Under the pieces are notes generated by a model that saw nothing but the letters and a program-made list of their open reading frames with translations, made no database searches and had not been told where the DNA came from. A DNA stretch of 64,000 nucleotides from an uncultured Pelagibacteraceae bacterium (GTDB lineage Bacteria > Pseudomonadota > Alphaproteobacteria > Pelagibacterales > Pelagibacteraceae), in contig CACEKE010000003.1 in the NCBI GenBank assembly GCA_902560075.1, positions 62,001 through 126,000 on the forward strand, read 5' to 3'. Positions 31,387-41,325 of the stretch are shown here, in pieces. Every line of letters starts with the position of its first letter. The stretch's first letter is position 1. A program made the position numbers and the translations under genes.

Positions 31387-31725
31387 ATGACTGATTTATC
31401 AGAAAAAAAATGTATACCTTGCGAGGGTGGAATACCTAGCTTTGATTTAAATGAGATTCATAAATATTTAAAAAAGGTAGACGGGTGGGATGTAAAATCC
31501 GAAAATAATGAAAGTTATTTTTTAATAAAAGAATTTAAATTTAATGATTTTTTAGAGAGCCAATCTTTTATAAATAAAGTAGGAAACTTAGCTGAAAAGG
31601 AAGGACATCATCCCGATATTTGGTTTGGATGGGGATACGCTAAAATAAAAATATTTACTCATGCTATCAATGGATTACATGAGAGTGATTTTGTTCTTGC
31701 TGCGAAAATTGATAAAATAAACTAA
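31387..31725 (+). CDS. phhB: 4a-hydroxytetrahydrobiopterin dehydratase (PCD/DCoH)
   Basis: FNDFLESQSFINKVGNLAEKEGHHPDIWFGWGYAKIKIFTHAINGL signature; AGGAGG SD upstream. Confidence 0.9.
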   Translation: MTDLSEKKCIPCEGGIPSFDLNEIHKYLKKVDGWDVKSENNESYFLIKEFKFNDFLESQSFINKVGNLAEKEGHHPDIWFGWGYAKIKIFTHAINGLHESDFVLAAKIDKIN

Positions 31726-33266
31726 TGTCTAAAATGTCTTGTTTTAGAAAAAACTAAAATTATTCCAAGTTTATTAGCAAACTTAATAATTTCATTGTCA
31801 TTAATTGATCCAGAGGGTTGAATAATAGCTTTAACACCAGATAAAACAAGTTCCTCAATGCCGTCTGTAAATGGAAAAAAAGCATCAGAGGCAGCATATA
31901 GTTCATCTCGCTTATGATTTTTATTTTGACTTCTAAGTTTATTTATAGCAATTCTGCAGCTATCGACTCTACTTGCCTGTCCAGACCCTATTCCTACTGT
32001 AGAAAAATCTTTGGTAATTACAATTGCATTAGATTTGACAAATCTGCATACGTTAAATGCGAACATTAGATTATCCATAATTTTTTTTGAAGGTTTAATT
32101 TTTGAAACGACTTTAAAATTATTTAAATTAAAAGGTTTTAAGTCTGTTGATTGAATTAGTAAATTGTTAAAATTGCTAGTAAAATTTGAGAAATCCTTAA
32201 TTCTAAAACTCCTTGAATCAATAATACGTAAATTCCTCTTTTTTTTTAATTCCTTCAAAGCTTTAAAATCAAAACCATCTGCTAAAACAATCTCAAAAAA
32301 AATTTTATTAATTTCTTTTGCAGTTTTTTCATCTAACTTAAAGTTACAAGAAACTATTCCTCCAAAGGCACTTGTTGGATCACAAGATAAAGCAGACCTA
32401 AAACTATTAATTTTACCTTTGTTAATAGACACTCCGCATGGATTTGCATGTTTAACTATTACAGTCCCCAAGTTTTTTGGAAGTGATTTTGATATAAGAA
32501 GAGCAGAATAAATATCATTATAATTATTATAGCTTAACATTTTGCCGTGCAATTGTTTGATCTTCTGATTTTCATTCAACGAATAAATCGCCCCTGTTTG
32601 GTGTGGATTTTCTCCGTATCTTAACTCTTCAACTTTAGTTGATACAATTAATTTTTTTTCAGGATAAATATTTTTTGAAACTTTAGAGAAATAATTAAAA
32701 ATCGAGGCATCATAGCTTCCAGTTTCCATGAAAGCTTTCTCAGACATCTTTCTTCTAAAAGTTAATGAGGTAGATCCTTTCCTCAATTTCAATTCATTTA
32801 AAAAATTTTCATAATCATCACATGATGATATTACAGTCACATTTTTGTAGTTTTTTGCAGCAGCTCTAACCATAGTGGGCCCACCCACATCAATATTCTC
32901 AACAATTTTGTCGTTATTATTTGTTAATTTTAAAAATTTATCGAAAGGATAAAAGTTACAAACTACCAAATCTATTTCCTCAAAATTTAGATCTTTAAGA
33001 TCTTTCATATGTTTTTTATTATCTCTATCACTTAAAATTCCAGCATGTATCTTAGGGTGAAGTGTTTTCACTCTACCATCTAGTAATTCTGGAAAATTTG
33101 TAAATTTCGATACTTCCGTACATTTATAACCATAACTCTTTATTGTTTTATAAGTTCCCCCCGAACTTATGATTTTAATTTTATATTTAGATAAAATTTT
33201 AATTAAAAATTTTAATTTTGATTTGTCGCTTACTGATATTAGTGCTGTTTTAATTTTTTTATTCAT
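31722..33266 (-). CDS. purH: Bifunctional AICAR transformylase/IMP cyclohydrolase
   Basis: ALISVSDKSKL, LLDGRVKTLHPKIHAGIL, KHANPCGVS. ATG at 33266 preferred over the tracked TTG. Confidence 0.97.
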   Translation of the reverse strand: MNKKIKTALISVSDKSKLKFLIKILSKYKIKIISSGGTYKTIKSYGYKCTEVSKFTNFPELLDGRVKTLHPKIHAGILSDRDNKKHMKDLKDLNFEEIDLVVCNFYPFDKFLKLTNNNDKIVENIDVGGPTMVRAAAKNYKNVTVISSCDDYENFLNELKLRKGSTSLTFRRKMSEKAFMETGSYDASIFNYFSKVSKNIYPEKKLIVSTKVEELRYGENPHQTGAIYSLNENQKIKQLHGKMLSYNNYNDIYSALLISKSLPKNLGTVIVKHANPCGVSINKGKINSFRSALSCDPTSAFGGIVSCNFKLDEKTAKEINKIFFEIVLADGFDFKALKELKKKRNLRIIDSRSFRIKDFSNFTSNFNNLLIQSTDLKPFNLNNFKVVSKIKPSKKIMDNLMFAFNVCRFVKSNAIVITKDFSTVGIGSGQASRVDSCRIAINKLRSQNKNHKRDELYAASDAFFPFTDGIEELVLSGVKAIIQPSGSINDNEIIKFANKLGIILVFSKTRHFRH

Positions 33267-34891
33267 ATTTTCTGGAATATCCAATTTATACTTTCATCTT
33301 CCTCAGAGGTTTTACCATATATATAAATATTTTGATTTTCTGAATAATTGTTTTTTTTTCCAAAAAATAAGCCAGTTTCAAAATTTATATTTTGATTTTC
33401 ACAAGTAAATTTCCATCCTGCATTTTTCATGTCTATTAAAATTGTATTACCATCAATGGTTTTGGTAACTTTAGTCCCCGGATACATATGAAATCTTATC
33501 TCAAAAGTTACTGACTTGTGATTTTTCTTTTTTAAAAGTCTGTCTAAACCATTGATTACAAAATCTTTATTGGATATTTCAATTTTTCTACTATGTATTA
33601 CACCATATCTTTTTAAATAACCATCATGTGATCCCTCTAATGTCCATTTATTGTTATCAGATTCTACTTTTTTTGAAATAATTTTAAAATTTTTATTTAC
33701 AAGTTTTTTACTGTTATTTTCAAAAAAAAATTGAGAAACCGAGCTGTTATCAAGTGTTAAAGTTGAATGTGAAGCTGTAGATCTAGATATATTGTTTAGT
33801 TGATGATCTATTTTTTGAAAATAACCAGAATTACATATTAACTTCTCGCCTAAATAACCCAATTCAAAAGATAAGGGACCAGACTGATAATTTTGAGAAA
33901 ATTGGTTTTCAGGTGCTTTACCTAAGTCCATAATTATAGACATCTTTTTCCCTTTCAAAAATCCGTAATCACCTATTATGTTTTCATCACACTTAAATTT
34001 ATAACCATTACTTTTTAAATATAAATCAAAGTCACTATTGTTTGTCTCGTTGTTTCCATTAAATAGAAAAGAGGTATTTGAATTACCAATTAAATAACCA
34101 TAACCACGCCCTAAGTAATAAATAGTTTCATCTAAATAGTCTGGTATCTCGTTTTGTGAGTCTTTAAGTAATTCTCTAATTAAAATTAGGTACTTAAGAT
34201 AAAATACTAATTGTCTCAAATTTCTTGATTTTGGGAATAGATCTTTATCTAAACATTTATTAATTATTTTTCTTAATAAATTAAAACCATAATTTCTCAA
34301 ATATTCATCTTGATAACACAATCCTCCTAAAATTATTGCAGCACAGGATATAATTTTATCATCTAATGTCTCAGATTTATTAATTTGGTTAATAAGATGC
34401 TTTAATTGCTTTCTTATAATAAAGTTAAATTCAATTTTAAAATCATCATTGCCATCTTCATATGTCAATTTAGAATTACTCAACCAGGAAATAACTCTTT
34501 TTGATAAAACATCTATTTCCCATACTTGATCATTATATTTAGAATTTTTTTCGATCCAGCTTTTAATTATTGATTGAATAATCTCATTTGAAGATTTTAA
34601 ATCTACTGAAAAAAGCCAAAAGAAATTATGTAACTTTTTATACGATCTATCATTTATGTTATAATTTTTCCAAATTATATTTGTATTTAAAGTTTCAATA
34701 TTTATTTTTTCTTTATCGTGCTTAATTATGCTGTCGAATGTAGATAGATTTGGTCTGTAAATTAAATTTTTTTTTTCTAATTTTGATATTCTACTGTCAT
34801 AATATGATGTATTTAGATAAAACTTTCTTAACTCTAAATTTATTATATTTTTAAAATATTTAAAAAAATTTATAGAATTTTTTAACTTCAT
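33263..34891 (-). CDS. Heparinase II/III-like family protein
   Basis: Heparinase II/III-like C-terminus (STASHSTLTLDNSSVSQFF) and alpha-helical N-terminus; 4-nt overlap with purH, consistent with alphaproteobacterial synteny. Confidence 0.82.
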   Translation of the reverse strand: MKLKNSINFFKYFKNIINLELRKFYLNTSYYDSRISKLEKKNLIYRPNLSTFDSIIKHDKEKINIETLNTNIIWKNYNINDRSYKKLHNFFWLFSVDLKSSNEIIQSIIKSWIEKNSKYNDQVWEIDVLSKRVISWLSNSKLTYEDGNDDFKIEFNFIIRKQLKHLINQINKSETLDDKIISCAAIILGGLCYQDEYLRNYGFNLLRKIINKCLDKDLFPKSRNLRQLVFYLKYLILIRELLKDSQNEIPDYLDETIYYLGRGYGYLIGNSNTSFLFNGNNETNNSDFDLYLKSNGYKFKCDENIIGDYGFLKGKKMSIIMDLGKAPENQFSQNYQSGPLSFELGYLGEKLICNSGYFQKIDHQLNNISRSTASHSTLTLDNSSVSQFFFENNSKKLVNKNFKIISKKVESDNNKWTLEGSHDGYLKRYGVIHSRKIEISNKDFVINGLDRLLKKKNHKSVTFEIRFHMYPGTKVTKTIDGNTILIDMKNAGWKFTCENQNINFETGLFFGKKNNYSENQNIYIYGKTSEEDESINWIFQKI

Positions 34892-34892
34892 T

Positions 34893-35552
34893 CTAGATTT
34901 TCTTTAAAGTTTCGATATTTTTTTTTAAATCTCCATTATTTTCTTTAAATATTGTAGTACCCGATACTAGAATATTTGCACCGGCATTTATAACCTCTTT
35001 TGAATTTGTAAAGTCTATCCCACCATCTACTTCTATCTCAAATTTAAAATTATTTGTTTTTCTTATATTATCTAATTCACTGATTTTATTTACTACTTCA
35101 GGAATGAATTTCTGACCTCCAAATCCAGGATAAACACTCATGATTAAAACTAAATTAATGTCTTTAAGATAATTTTTAATCAGACTTATTGGTTTGTCTG
35201 GATTTAAAGAGATACCAACTTTTTTTTTCATATCTTTAATATGATTTATTGAACTGTCGAGATTGTCTGTAGTCTCAGGGTGTATGGTTATAATGTCTGA
35301 TCCTGCATCAGCAAAATCCTTTATATACTTGTGAACTGGTGAAATCATAAGATGAACATCAAATGGAATATTAGTAAACTTTCTCAAGGCTTTTATTACA
35401 GGCGGACCAATTGTTAAATTAGGAACAAAATGACCATCCATCACATCTACATGAATTAAATCAGCACCGGCCTCATCAAGTCTTTTTATTTCCTTTCCCA
35501 GCTCACTAAAATCAGCAGATAATATAGATGGAGATATTTTTATTTTTTTCAT
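34893..35552 (-). CDS. rpe: Ribulose-phosphate 3-epimerase
   Basis: ISPSILSADFSELGKEIK, HVDVMDGHFVPNLTIGP, SVYPGFGGQKFIPEV. Confidence 0.97.
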   Translation of the reverse strand: MKKIKISPSILSADFSELGKEIKRLDEAGADLIHVDVMDGHFVPNLTIGPPVIKALRKFTNIPFDVHLMISPVHKYIKDFADAGSDIITIHPETTDNLDSSINHIKDMKKKVGISLNPDKPISLIKNYLKDINLVLIMSVYPGFGGQKFIPEVVNKISELDNIRKTNNFKFEIEVDGGIDFTNSKEVINAGANILVSGTTIFKENNGDLKKNIETLKKI

Positions 35553-35595
35553 TGATAACTAATACACTAGTATCAATATTTGTTTTTTTTTTGAA

Positions 35596-35946
35596 TTAAT
35601 TTTTACCAAATATTTGGTATATTTGTGTTGCTATCTCACTCTCGAGTGGAAAAGACAACATCCCCATTACAGAATAACCCATTAAGTAAGGCATTAGGTA
35701 AAAACGGAACATATAAAAAAACCATGCAACATAGAGGGGAACTAGAGGAGCAACAATAAAAGACGGTGTTATAAATCTAAACATTCTTATAAATGGATCG
35801 GTCATTTTAACAAATACTTTCATAAAAAAAAATTCTGAATCCTGTCTCTGAAAGATATTCATTGCAACCCTTCCAATAAGAGTCCACATAATAACTCCTA
35901 ATATATAATCAATTAAATAAATTAAAGGATGAAAATTTGCACTCAT
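35596..35946 (-). CDS. Membrane protein, possibly YggT-related
   Basis: Several hydrophobic helices, KMTDPFIRMFRFITPSF resembling the YggT 'ltdPil.kir.i.P' motif. Confidence 0.5.
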   Translation of the reverse strand: MSANFHPLIYLIDYILGVIMWTLIGRVAMNIFQRQDSEFFFMKVFVKMTDPFIRMFRFITPSFIVAPLVPLYVAWFFYMFRFYLMPYLMGYSVMGMLSFPLESEIATQIYQIFGKN

Positions 35947-35954
35947 GAATTTTT

Positions 35955-35981
35955 AAAGGGGCGAAATAAACTCGCCCCTTT
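35955..35981. terminator. Strong hairpin AAAGGGGCGA-aataaac-TCGCCCCTTT between the symporter gene and the YggT-like gene
   Basis: Perfect 10-bp stem with flanking T tract (plus strand) and A tract; GC core stands out in an AT-rich context. Confidence 0.75.
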
Positions 35982-35996
35982 TTTATACTATATAAT

Positions 35997-37817
35997 TTAG
36001 TGTTGTTTTCCTAGTACAGTTTTACCGCTAGGTACTCTAACTTCGTCAACCATCTTCTGCGTAGCAGAATCTGGCGCTTTAGTTATCAAGCTTACTACAA
36101 TCATTGAAACTAAGCTTACAAGTGATCCGACTATACCGAAAGTTAACTGCGTAACTCCCCAGAAGCCAGCCCCACCGTTTCTTACCCAAATTAAGTAAGC
36201 AGAACCTGATATTAGACCTAACAACATTCCTGCAACAGCACCTTGTGCATTCGCTCTCTTCCACCATACTCCGAGTACTAGTGGGAAGAATAATCCAGAC
36301 ATCGCAAAGTCAAATGCCCATATTACCGAACCAAGAATACCCTGAATTTCAAGAGCTGCAATTGTTGCTCCAGCAAAACCAATTATTACAAGTAATACCC
36401 TTGCTACAATTAATCTTTTAGCTGTTTCAGCTTTCGGATTAATCATCTTGTAGTAAATGTCATGCGATAAAGCATTTGAAATTGCAAGCACTAGTCCATC
36501 TGCAGTTGACATGGCAGCAGCCATACCTCCAGCAGCAACTAGACCTGAAATTACATATGGTAATCCAGCAACCTCTGGTGTTGCTAATACAACGGCTTTA
36601 CCACCCATGAAAAACTCGTTTAACTCAAGTGTTCCATTTCCATTAAAGTCGCTTACGAACATTAGATTAGCTTGGTTCCAGTTTTGATACCAGTCTATAG
36701 CCTGAACATCTGCAATCGATTTACCAATAATTCCGGTTGGTAGATTTGGATCCATCAAAGAAAGTTTTGATAAAGTCGCTAACATAGGTGCAGAAGAATA
36801 TAGTAGGAATATAAAGAATAAAGACCAACCTACTGATCTTCTAGCTGCTTTCACACTTGGAGTTGTAAAATATCTCATCATTACGTGAGGTAATGAAGCT
36901 GTTCCAGCCATCATACAAACTGCCAATGAAATAAATTTCCAAGGTGTTGTGTTAACATCAGAGTGAGCTTTAGTTATACCAGCTAAACCTTTTGGTACTG
37001 TAGCTAAATCAGCTGCTGAGTTTTTGATAGTTCCTAGACCAAATTGATTTTCAAGTTCCGCAATTCTAGCAACCTCATCTGCTAACATAAAGTGCGGGAA
37101 GAAACCAGCGCCTATTTTGTTACTAATCCAGAACACCGGTATTAAATATGCAATAATTAATACAATGTACTGAGCAACTTGAGTCCAAGTAACTGCTCTC
37201 ATTCCACCAAGCATTGAACACATCAATATACTTGCTAAACCGACGTATACAGCAATATTAAAAGGAATATCTAGTGCAACTGATGCAATAGTTCCTGTGG
37301 CATTAATTTGAGCTGTCACGTATGTGAATGAAGCAACCGTTAAAACGATCACCGCAGATAATCTTGCCATGTTTCCACCATATCTAGTTCCGATAAAATC
37401 TGGAACTGTGTAACATCCAAATTTTCTTAGGTATGGTGCTAATAAAGATGCAACTAAAACGTATCCACCAGTCCATCCAACTAGCAGAGCCATATAACCA
37501 TAGCCTTTGAAGTATATTCCACCTGCCATAGCAACAAATGAAGCACCAGACATCCAGTCTGCTGCAGTCGCCATTCCATTAAATACAGTTGGAACCTGCC
37601 TTCCAGCTACGTAATAAGCGTCTACTTGAAGTGTTCTTGATAAGTATCCGATTAGTGCATAGATTAAAACTGTAAATGCAACGAAGAAAATTCCTATCAT
37701 CTTCGCAGACATCCCAGCTTGTTCCGCAATTGCCATAAGAATTATGAAACCAAGGAAACCCCCTGTATAAATTCCATAAACTTTTGGCAAGTTGTCTATA
37801 AATTTACCTTTAATCAT
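35997..37817 (-). CDS. Sodium:solute symporter (SSS family, ActP/VC_2705-like), probable acetate/monocarboxylate permease
   Basis: 13+ TM segments, YYVAGRQVPTVFNGMATAADWMSGASFVAMAG; paired with DUF4212 and near acs. Confidence 0.88.
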   Translation of the reverse strand: MIKGKFIDNLPKVYGIYTGGFLGFIILMAIAEQAGMSAKMIGIFFVAFTVLIYALIGYLSRTLQVDAYYVAGRQVPTVFNGMATAADWMSGASFVAMAGGIYFKGYGYMALLVGWTGGYVLVASLLAPYLRKFGCYTVPDFIGTRYGGNMARLSAVIVLTVASFTYVTAQINATGTIASVALDIPFNIAVYVGLASILMCSMLGGMRAVTWTQVAQYIVLIIAYLIPVFWISNKIGAGFFPHFMLADEVARIAELENQFGLGTIKNSAADLATVPKGLAGITKAHSDVNTTPWKFISLAVCMMAGTASLPHVMMRYFTTPSVKAARRSVGWSLFFIFLLYSSAPMLATLSKLSLMDPNLPTGIIGKSIADVQAIDWYQNWNQANLMFVSDFNGNGTLELNEFFMGGKAVVLATPEVAGLPYVISGLVAAGGMAAAMSTADGLVLAISNALSHDIYYKMINPKAETAKRLIVARVLLVIIGFAGATIAALEIQGILGSVIWAFDFAMSGLFFPLVLGVWWKRANAQGAVAGMLLGLISGSAYLIWVRNGGAGFWGVTQLTFGIVGSLVSLVSMIVVSLITKAPDSATQKMVDEVRVPSGKTVLGKQH

Positions 37818-38080
37818 TAGTCATCCTCTCTCTCGGTGAAACCAAACTCTTCATCGATTTTCTCTTGTCTGCCTGCAAACCAAAAAATTAAGATTACAAA
37901 AATTCCAAGAGAACCTTGACATGTAAACCAATACGTTAAAGGATATCCAAATGGTTTAATGCCAGAAGCGTTCATTTCAGTCGCGAAGAAAAAGATGCCA
38001 ATTGAGAAAACAAACCAAATTGCTAATGTTACAAAAAGCAAATTTCTTGTTTTTTCCCAATGTTGTGCTTGTTTTGACAT
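37817..38080 (-). CDS. DUF4212 small subunit of sodium:solute symporter
   Basis: Two TM segments, FPLTYWFTCQGSLGIFVILIFWFA-like motif; 1-nt overlap with symporter; strong GGAGGG SD. Confidence 0.87.
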   Translation of the reverse strand: MSKQAQHWEKTRNLLFVTLAIWFVFSIGIFFFATEMNASGIKPFGYPLTYWFTCQGSLGIFVILIFWFAGRQEKIDEEFGFTEREDD

Positions 38081-38199
38081 TTTTTTCCCTCCCTATAGGT
38101 TAAAAGAATTTACCATACCCATTATCAGATTTATTGGAACCCCTAAAAAAGCTACAAATTGTGTTATTTTTAGCTTATAAAACAACCTTAAGTAGTCAA

Positions 38200-38826
38200 A
38201 TGGTTCTAAAATACAGATTTAATCTAAAAGACATCAAACTTGAGGATTTTAAAGTTTATTTGCTTGCAATGTTCAAAGCTATTTTACCAAAGAAAAAAAT
38301 CAACAATTTGGATGATTTAGAGGATTTTGTACAAAAGAAATCTGCATGGGTTACTCAGGTTACTCTTTATGGATATTTAAAAACTAGAATGGGAACTAAA
38401 TATGTTTTGCATTTTGATAATGAAAAATTTCTAGGATCTATAAACAAAGCAAAATGGAATATTTACTATGTGGCTTTACAGGATATGATATTTTATTCGC
38501 TCTCTTATTTAAACATTACAATAAATTTTCAAGAAGGTGGACACGCAAAAAATATTTATAATTCTATTTTAGAAAGAGAAAAGTTAAATGGGATGCCAGA
38601 AGAAGTAATTGAAAAAGCAAGAAAATTATTTGAAGAAAGATATCATAATATTGATTGGAAAAAATACTCTAATGATTTACCTTTTAATAAAAGTGCATTA
38701 GCACTTTATGAATGGGCTCCAATAGCAGAGGAATTAAAAACATTAGACAGAAAAATAGTTTTAAATTCTATGATACTGAAATGGGATAACATTAAAGAAG
38801 AATTTCAAAAGCTAATAAATTTTTAA
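38200..38826 (+). CDS. Conserved hypothetical protein
   Basis: Long ORF; ATG at 38200 ([13 protein letters not shown]) more plausible than the tracked start. No domain recognised. Confidence 0.6.
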   Translation: MVLKYRFNLKDIKLEDFKVYLLAMFKAILPKKKINNLDDLEDFVQKKSAWVTQVTLYGYLKTRMGTKYVLHFDNEKFLGSINKAKWNIYYVALQDMIFYSLSYLNITINFQEGGHAKNIYNSILEREKLNGMPEEVIEKARKLFEERYHNIDWKKYSNDLPFNKSALALYEWAPIAEELKTLDRKIVLNSMILKWDNIKEEFQKLINF

Positions 38827-40898
38827 ATATTTTTTCTTTCGCTTACTAGGCTCTTTACTACTGAAGGATCTGCAAGTGTAGTTGTATCACCGAGTTGATC
38901 ATGCTCATTTGCTGCAATTTTTCTCAATATCCTTCTCATTATTTTTCCAGATCTTGTTTTAGGAAGTCCGGGTGAAAAATGGATTAGATCTGGTGTAGCT
39001 ATAGGTCCAATTTGCTTTCTTACCCATAATTTTAAATCTCTTTCAAGTTCTCCATTTGGTTCTTCACCTACATTAAGAGTTACGTAGCAATATAAACCGT
39101 TACCTTTAATATCATGAGGATATCCAACTACTGCGGCTTCTGCCACTTTAGGGTGAGCTACAAATGCACTTTCTATTTCGGCTGTACCTAAGTTATGGCC
39201 AGAGACAATTATTACATCATCAACTCTGCCTGTGATCCAATAATATCCATCTTTATCTCTCCTACATCCATCTCCAGTAAAATATTTACCATCAAACTGT
39301 GAAAAGTAAGTGTCTATAAATCTTTGATGATCACCATAAACAGTTCTCATTTGTCCAGGCCATGATTGTGCAATACACAATCTGCCTTGAGCTTCACCTT
39401 TAAGAACTTTTCCATTTTTATCAACTAATACAGGCTTAATTCCATAAAAAGGCTTTGTCGCTGAGCCAGGCTTTAAATCTATAGCTCCAGTTTGAGGGCT
39501 TATCAAAATTCCTCCAGTCTCAGTTTGCCACCAAGTGTCAACTATTGGGCATCTAGAGTCTCCTACAGTCTTAAAATACCATTGCCAAGCCTCAGGATTT
39601 ATTGGTTCGCCAACAGTTCCTAGCAATTTAAGTGATTTTCTTGAGGTTTTTTTTACTGGTTTATCCCCCTCTCTCATTAATGCTCTTATTGCAGTTGGAG
39701 CAGTATAGAAAATGTTTACTTTATATTTATCGATAATTTGCCACCATCTCGAACTATCTGGATATGTTGGTATTCCCTCAAACATAATAGTAGTAGCTCC
39801 ATTAGATAGAGGCCCGTAAATTATATAACTATGTCCTGTAACCCAACCGATATCCGCGCTACACCAATAAATATCTTTAGACTTATAATTGAAAATATAT
39901 TGGTGAGTCATAGACGCATAAACCATATAGCCCCCAGTTGTATGTAATACGCCCTTAGGTTTGCCCGTCGAACCAGATGTATAAAGTATAAACAACGGAT
40001 CCTCTGCGCTCATTTCTTCTGGTTCGCAATTTGAAGAAACATTTTTAATCATATCGTGATACCAAACATCTCTACTTTCGTCCCAATTAATTCTATTTCC
40101 AGTTCTTTTAATAACTATACATTTTTTTACTTTAGGACATTCAACTAATGCCTCGTCTGTTATTGATTTTAAATGAATAGTTTTACCGCCTCTTATGCCC
40201 TCATCCGCAGTTATTACGTAATCAGACTTACAATCATTTATTCTTCCAGATATACTATCAGGCGAGAAGCCACCAAAAATTATAGAATGAATGGCACCTA
40301 TTCTTGCGCATGCCAGCATCGTGTAAGCAAGTTCGGGTATCATAGTTAAATATATTGTAACCCTATCTCCCTTTTTAACTCCTAACTCTTTTAACCCATT
40401 TGCTGCTTTAGAAACTTCTTGATGTAACTGTTTGTAAGTAATTTTTTTTTGAACCTTAGGATCATCACCGACCCAAATAATTGCAGTTTTATCTTTATTT
40501 CTTTTTAAATGTCTATCGATACAATTTGCTGAGGCATTTAAAGTTCCATCATAAAACCATTTAATGTGTACATCTGATTTACTATATTTAACATCTTTAA
40601 TTTTCGTGTAAGGTTTAATCCACGTAATTCGCTTACCTTCCTTTTTCCAAAATCCGTCGTTATCTTTCAATGATTGTCTATACTTCTTTTCGTACTCAGA
40701 CTTATTGACTGTAGCTTTTTTAACCCAATCTGTTTTAACTTTATAAATAAGTTCTTTTGGACCCTCAGTATCTTCAATTTTTTTTAATTTAATTTTCTTT
40801 TTTCTTTTTGATTTAAGAATTTTTTTTCTTTTTTTTGATTTATTTTTTTTTTTATTTTTTCTTTTTTTATTAGACTTTTTTTTCTTTTTTTTTGGCAT
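38823..40898 (-). CDS. acsA: Acetyl-CoA synthetase with Lys-rich N-terminal extension
   Basis: [45 protein letters not shown]; first ~40 aa almost all Lys/Arg. Confidence 0.95.
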   Translation of the reverse strand: MPKKKKKKSNKKRKNKKKNKSKKRKKILKSKRKKKIKLKKIEDTEGPKELIYKVKTDWVKKATVNKSEYEKKYRQSLKDNDGFWKKEGKRITWIKPYTKIKDVKYSKSDVHIKWFYDGTLNASANCIDRHLKRNKDKTAIIWVGDDPKVQKKITYKQLHQEVSKAANGLKELGVKKGDRVTIYLTMIPELAYTMLACARIGAIHSIIFGGFSPDSISGRINDCKSDYVITADEGIRGGKTIHLKSITDEALVECPKVKKCIVIKRTGNRINWDESRDVWYHDMIKNVSSNCEPEEMSAEDPLFILYTSGSTGKPKGVLHTTGGYMVYASMTHQYIFNYKSKDIYWCSADIGWVTGHSYIIYGPLSNGATTIMFEGIPTYPDSSRWWQIIDKYKVNIFYTAPTAIRALMREGDKPVKKTSRKSLKLLGTVGEPINPEAWQWYFKTVGDSRCPIVDTWWQTETGGILISPQTGAIDLKPGSATKPFYGIKPVLVDKNGKVLKGEAQGRLCIAQSWPGQMRTVYGDHQRFIDTYFSQFDGKYFTGDGCRRDKDGYYWITGRVDDVIIVSGHNLGTAEIESAFVAHPKVAEAAVVGYPHDIKGNGLYCYVTLNVGEEPNGELERDLKLWVRKQIGPIATPDLIHFSPGLPKTRSGKIMRRILRKIAANEHDQLGDTTTLADPSVVKSLVSERKNI

Positions 40899-40908
40899 AG
40901 TATTTTAT

Positions 40909-41325
40909 TTACTTAATCTTACCCATCTTCAAAATAATTTTCCAGCATTTAGTATCTATTGGCATTACTGATAATCTGCTCTGTTTTATCAATGCAAGGT
41001 CTTTAAGATCCTTGTTTTTCTTAATGTTTTCTAGGGTTACACAGTTTTTAAGTTTATTAACAAAAGCAACCTGCACCGCAACAAATCTCTTTTTTTTATC
41101 CGTTGGATCAATAAATGCTTCTTTTATAACTTTTACAATTCCAACAATTTCCTTACCTATGTTTGAATGATAGAAAAAACATAAATCACCTACTTTCATT
41201 TTTTTTAAATTATTAGCCGCTTGATAATTTCTAACCCCATCCCACATCGCACCTTTTGATCCTGCTTTCATTTGCTGTTCAATAGACCAAACATCTGGCT
41301 CAGATTTAAGTAACCAATATTTCAT
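40909..41325 (-). CDS. EVE domain-containing protein (Thy28-like)
   Basis: YWLLKSEPDVWSIEQ...WDGVRNYQAANNLKKMKVGDLCFFYHS. Confidence 0.95.
   Translation of the reverse strand: MKYWLLKSEPDVWSIEQQMKAGSKGAMWDGVRNYQAANNLKKMKVGDLCFFYHSNIGKEIVGIVKVIKEAFIDPTDKKKRFVAVQVAFVNKLKNCVTLENIKKNKDLKDLALIKQSRLSVMPIDTKCWKIILKMGKIK

Noticed and set aside
32164-32511. 115-aa plus-strand ORF antisense to purH
   Set aside because: Shadow ORF; purH is unambiguous.
33263-34891. Heparinase II/III-like gene as evidence of horizontally acquired polysaccharide degradation
   Set aside because: Overlaps purH and sits in a housekeeping string; this family is widely conserved next to purH in alphaproteobacteria, so probably ancestral.
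40780-40898. Poly-A/T run as a non-coding or regulatory tract
   Set aside because: It is in frame with acsA and encodes the Lys-rich tail, so treated as coding pending N-terminal evidence.
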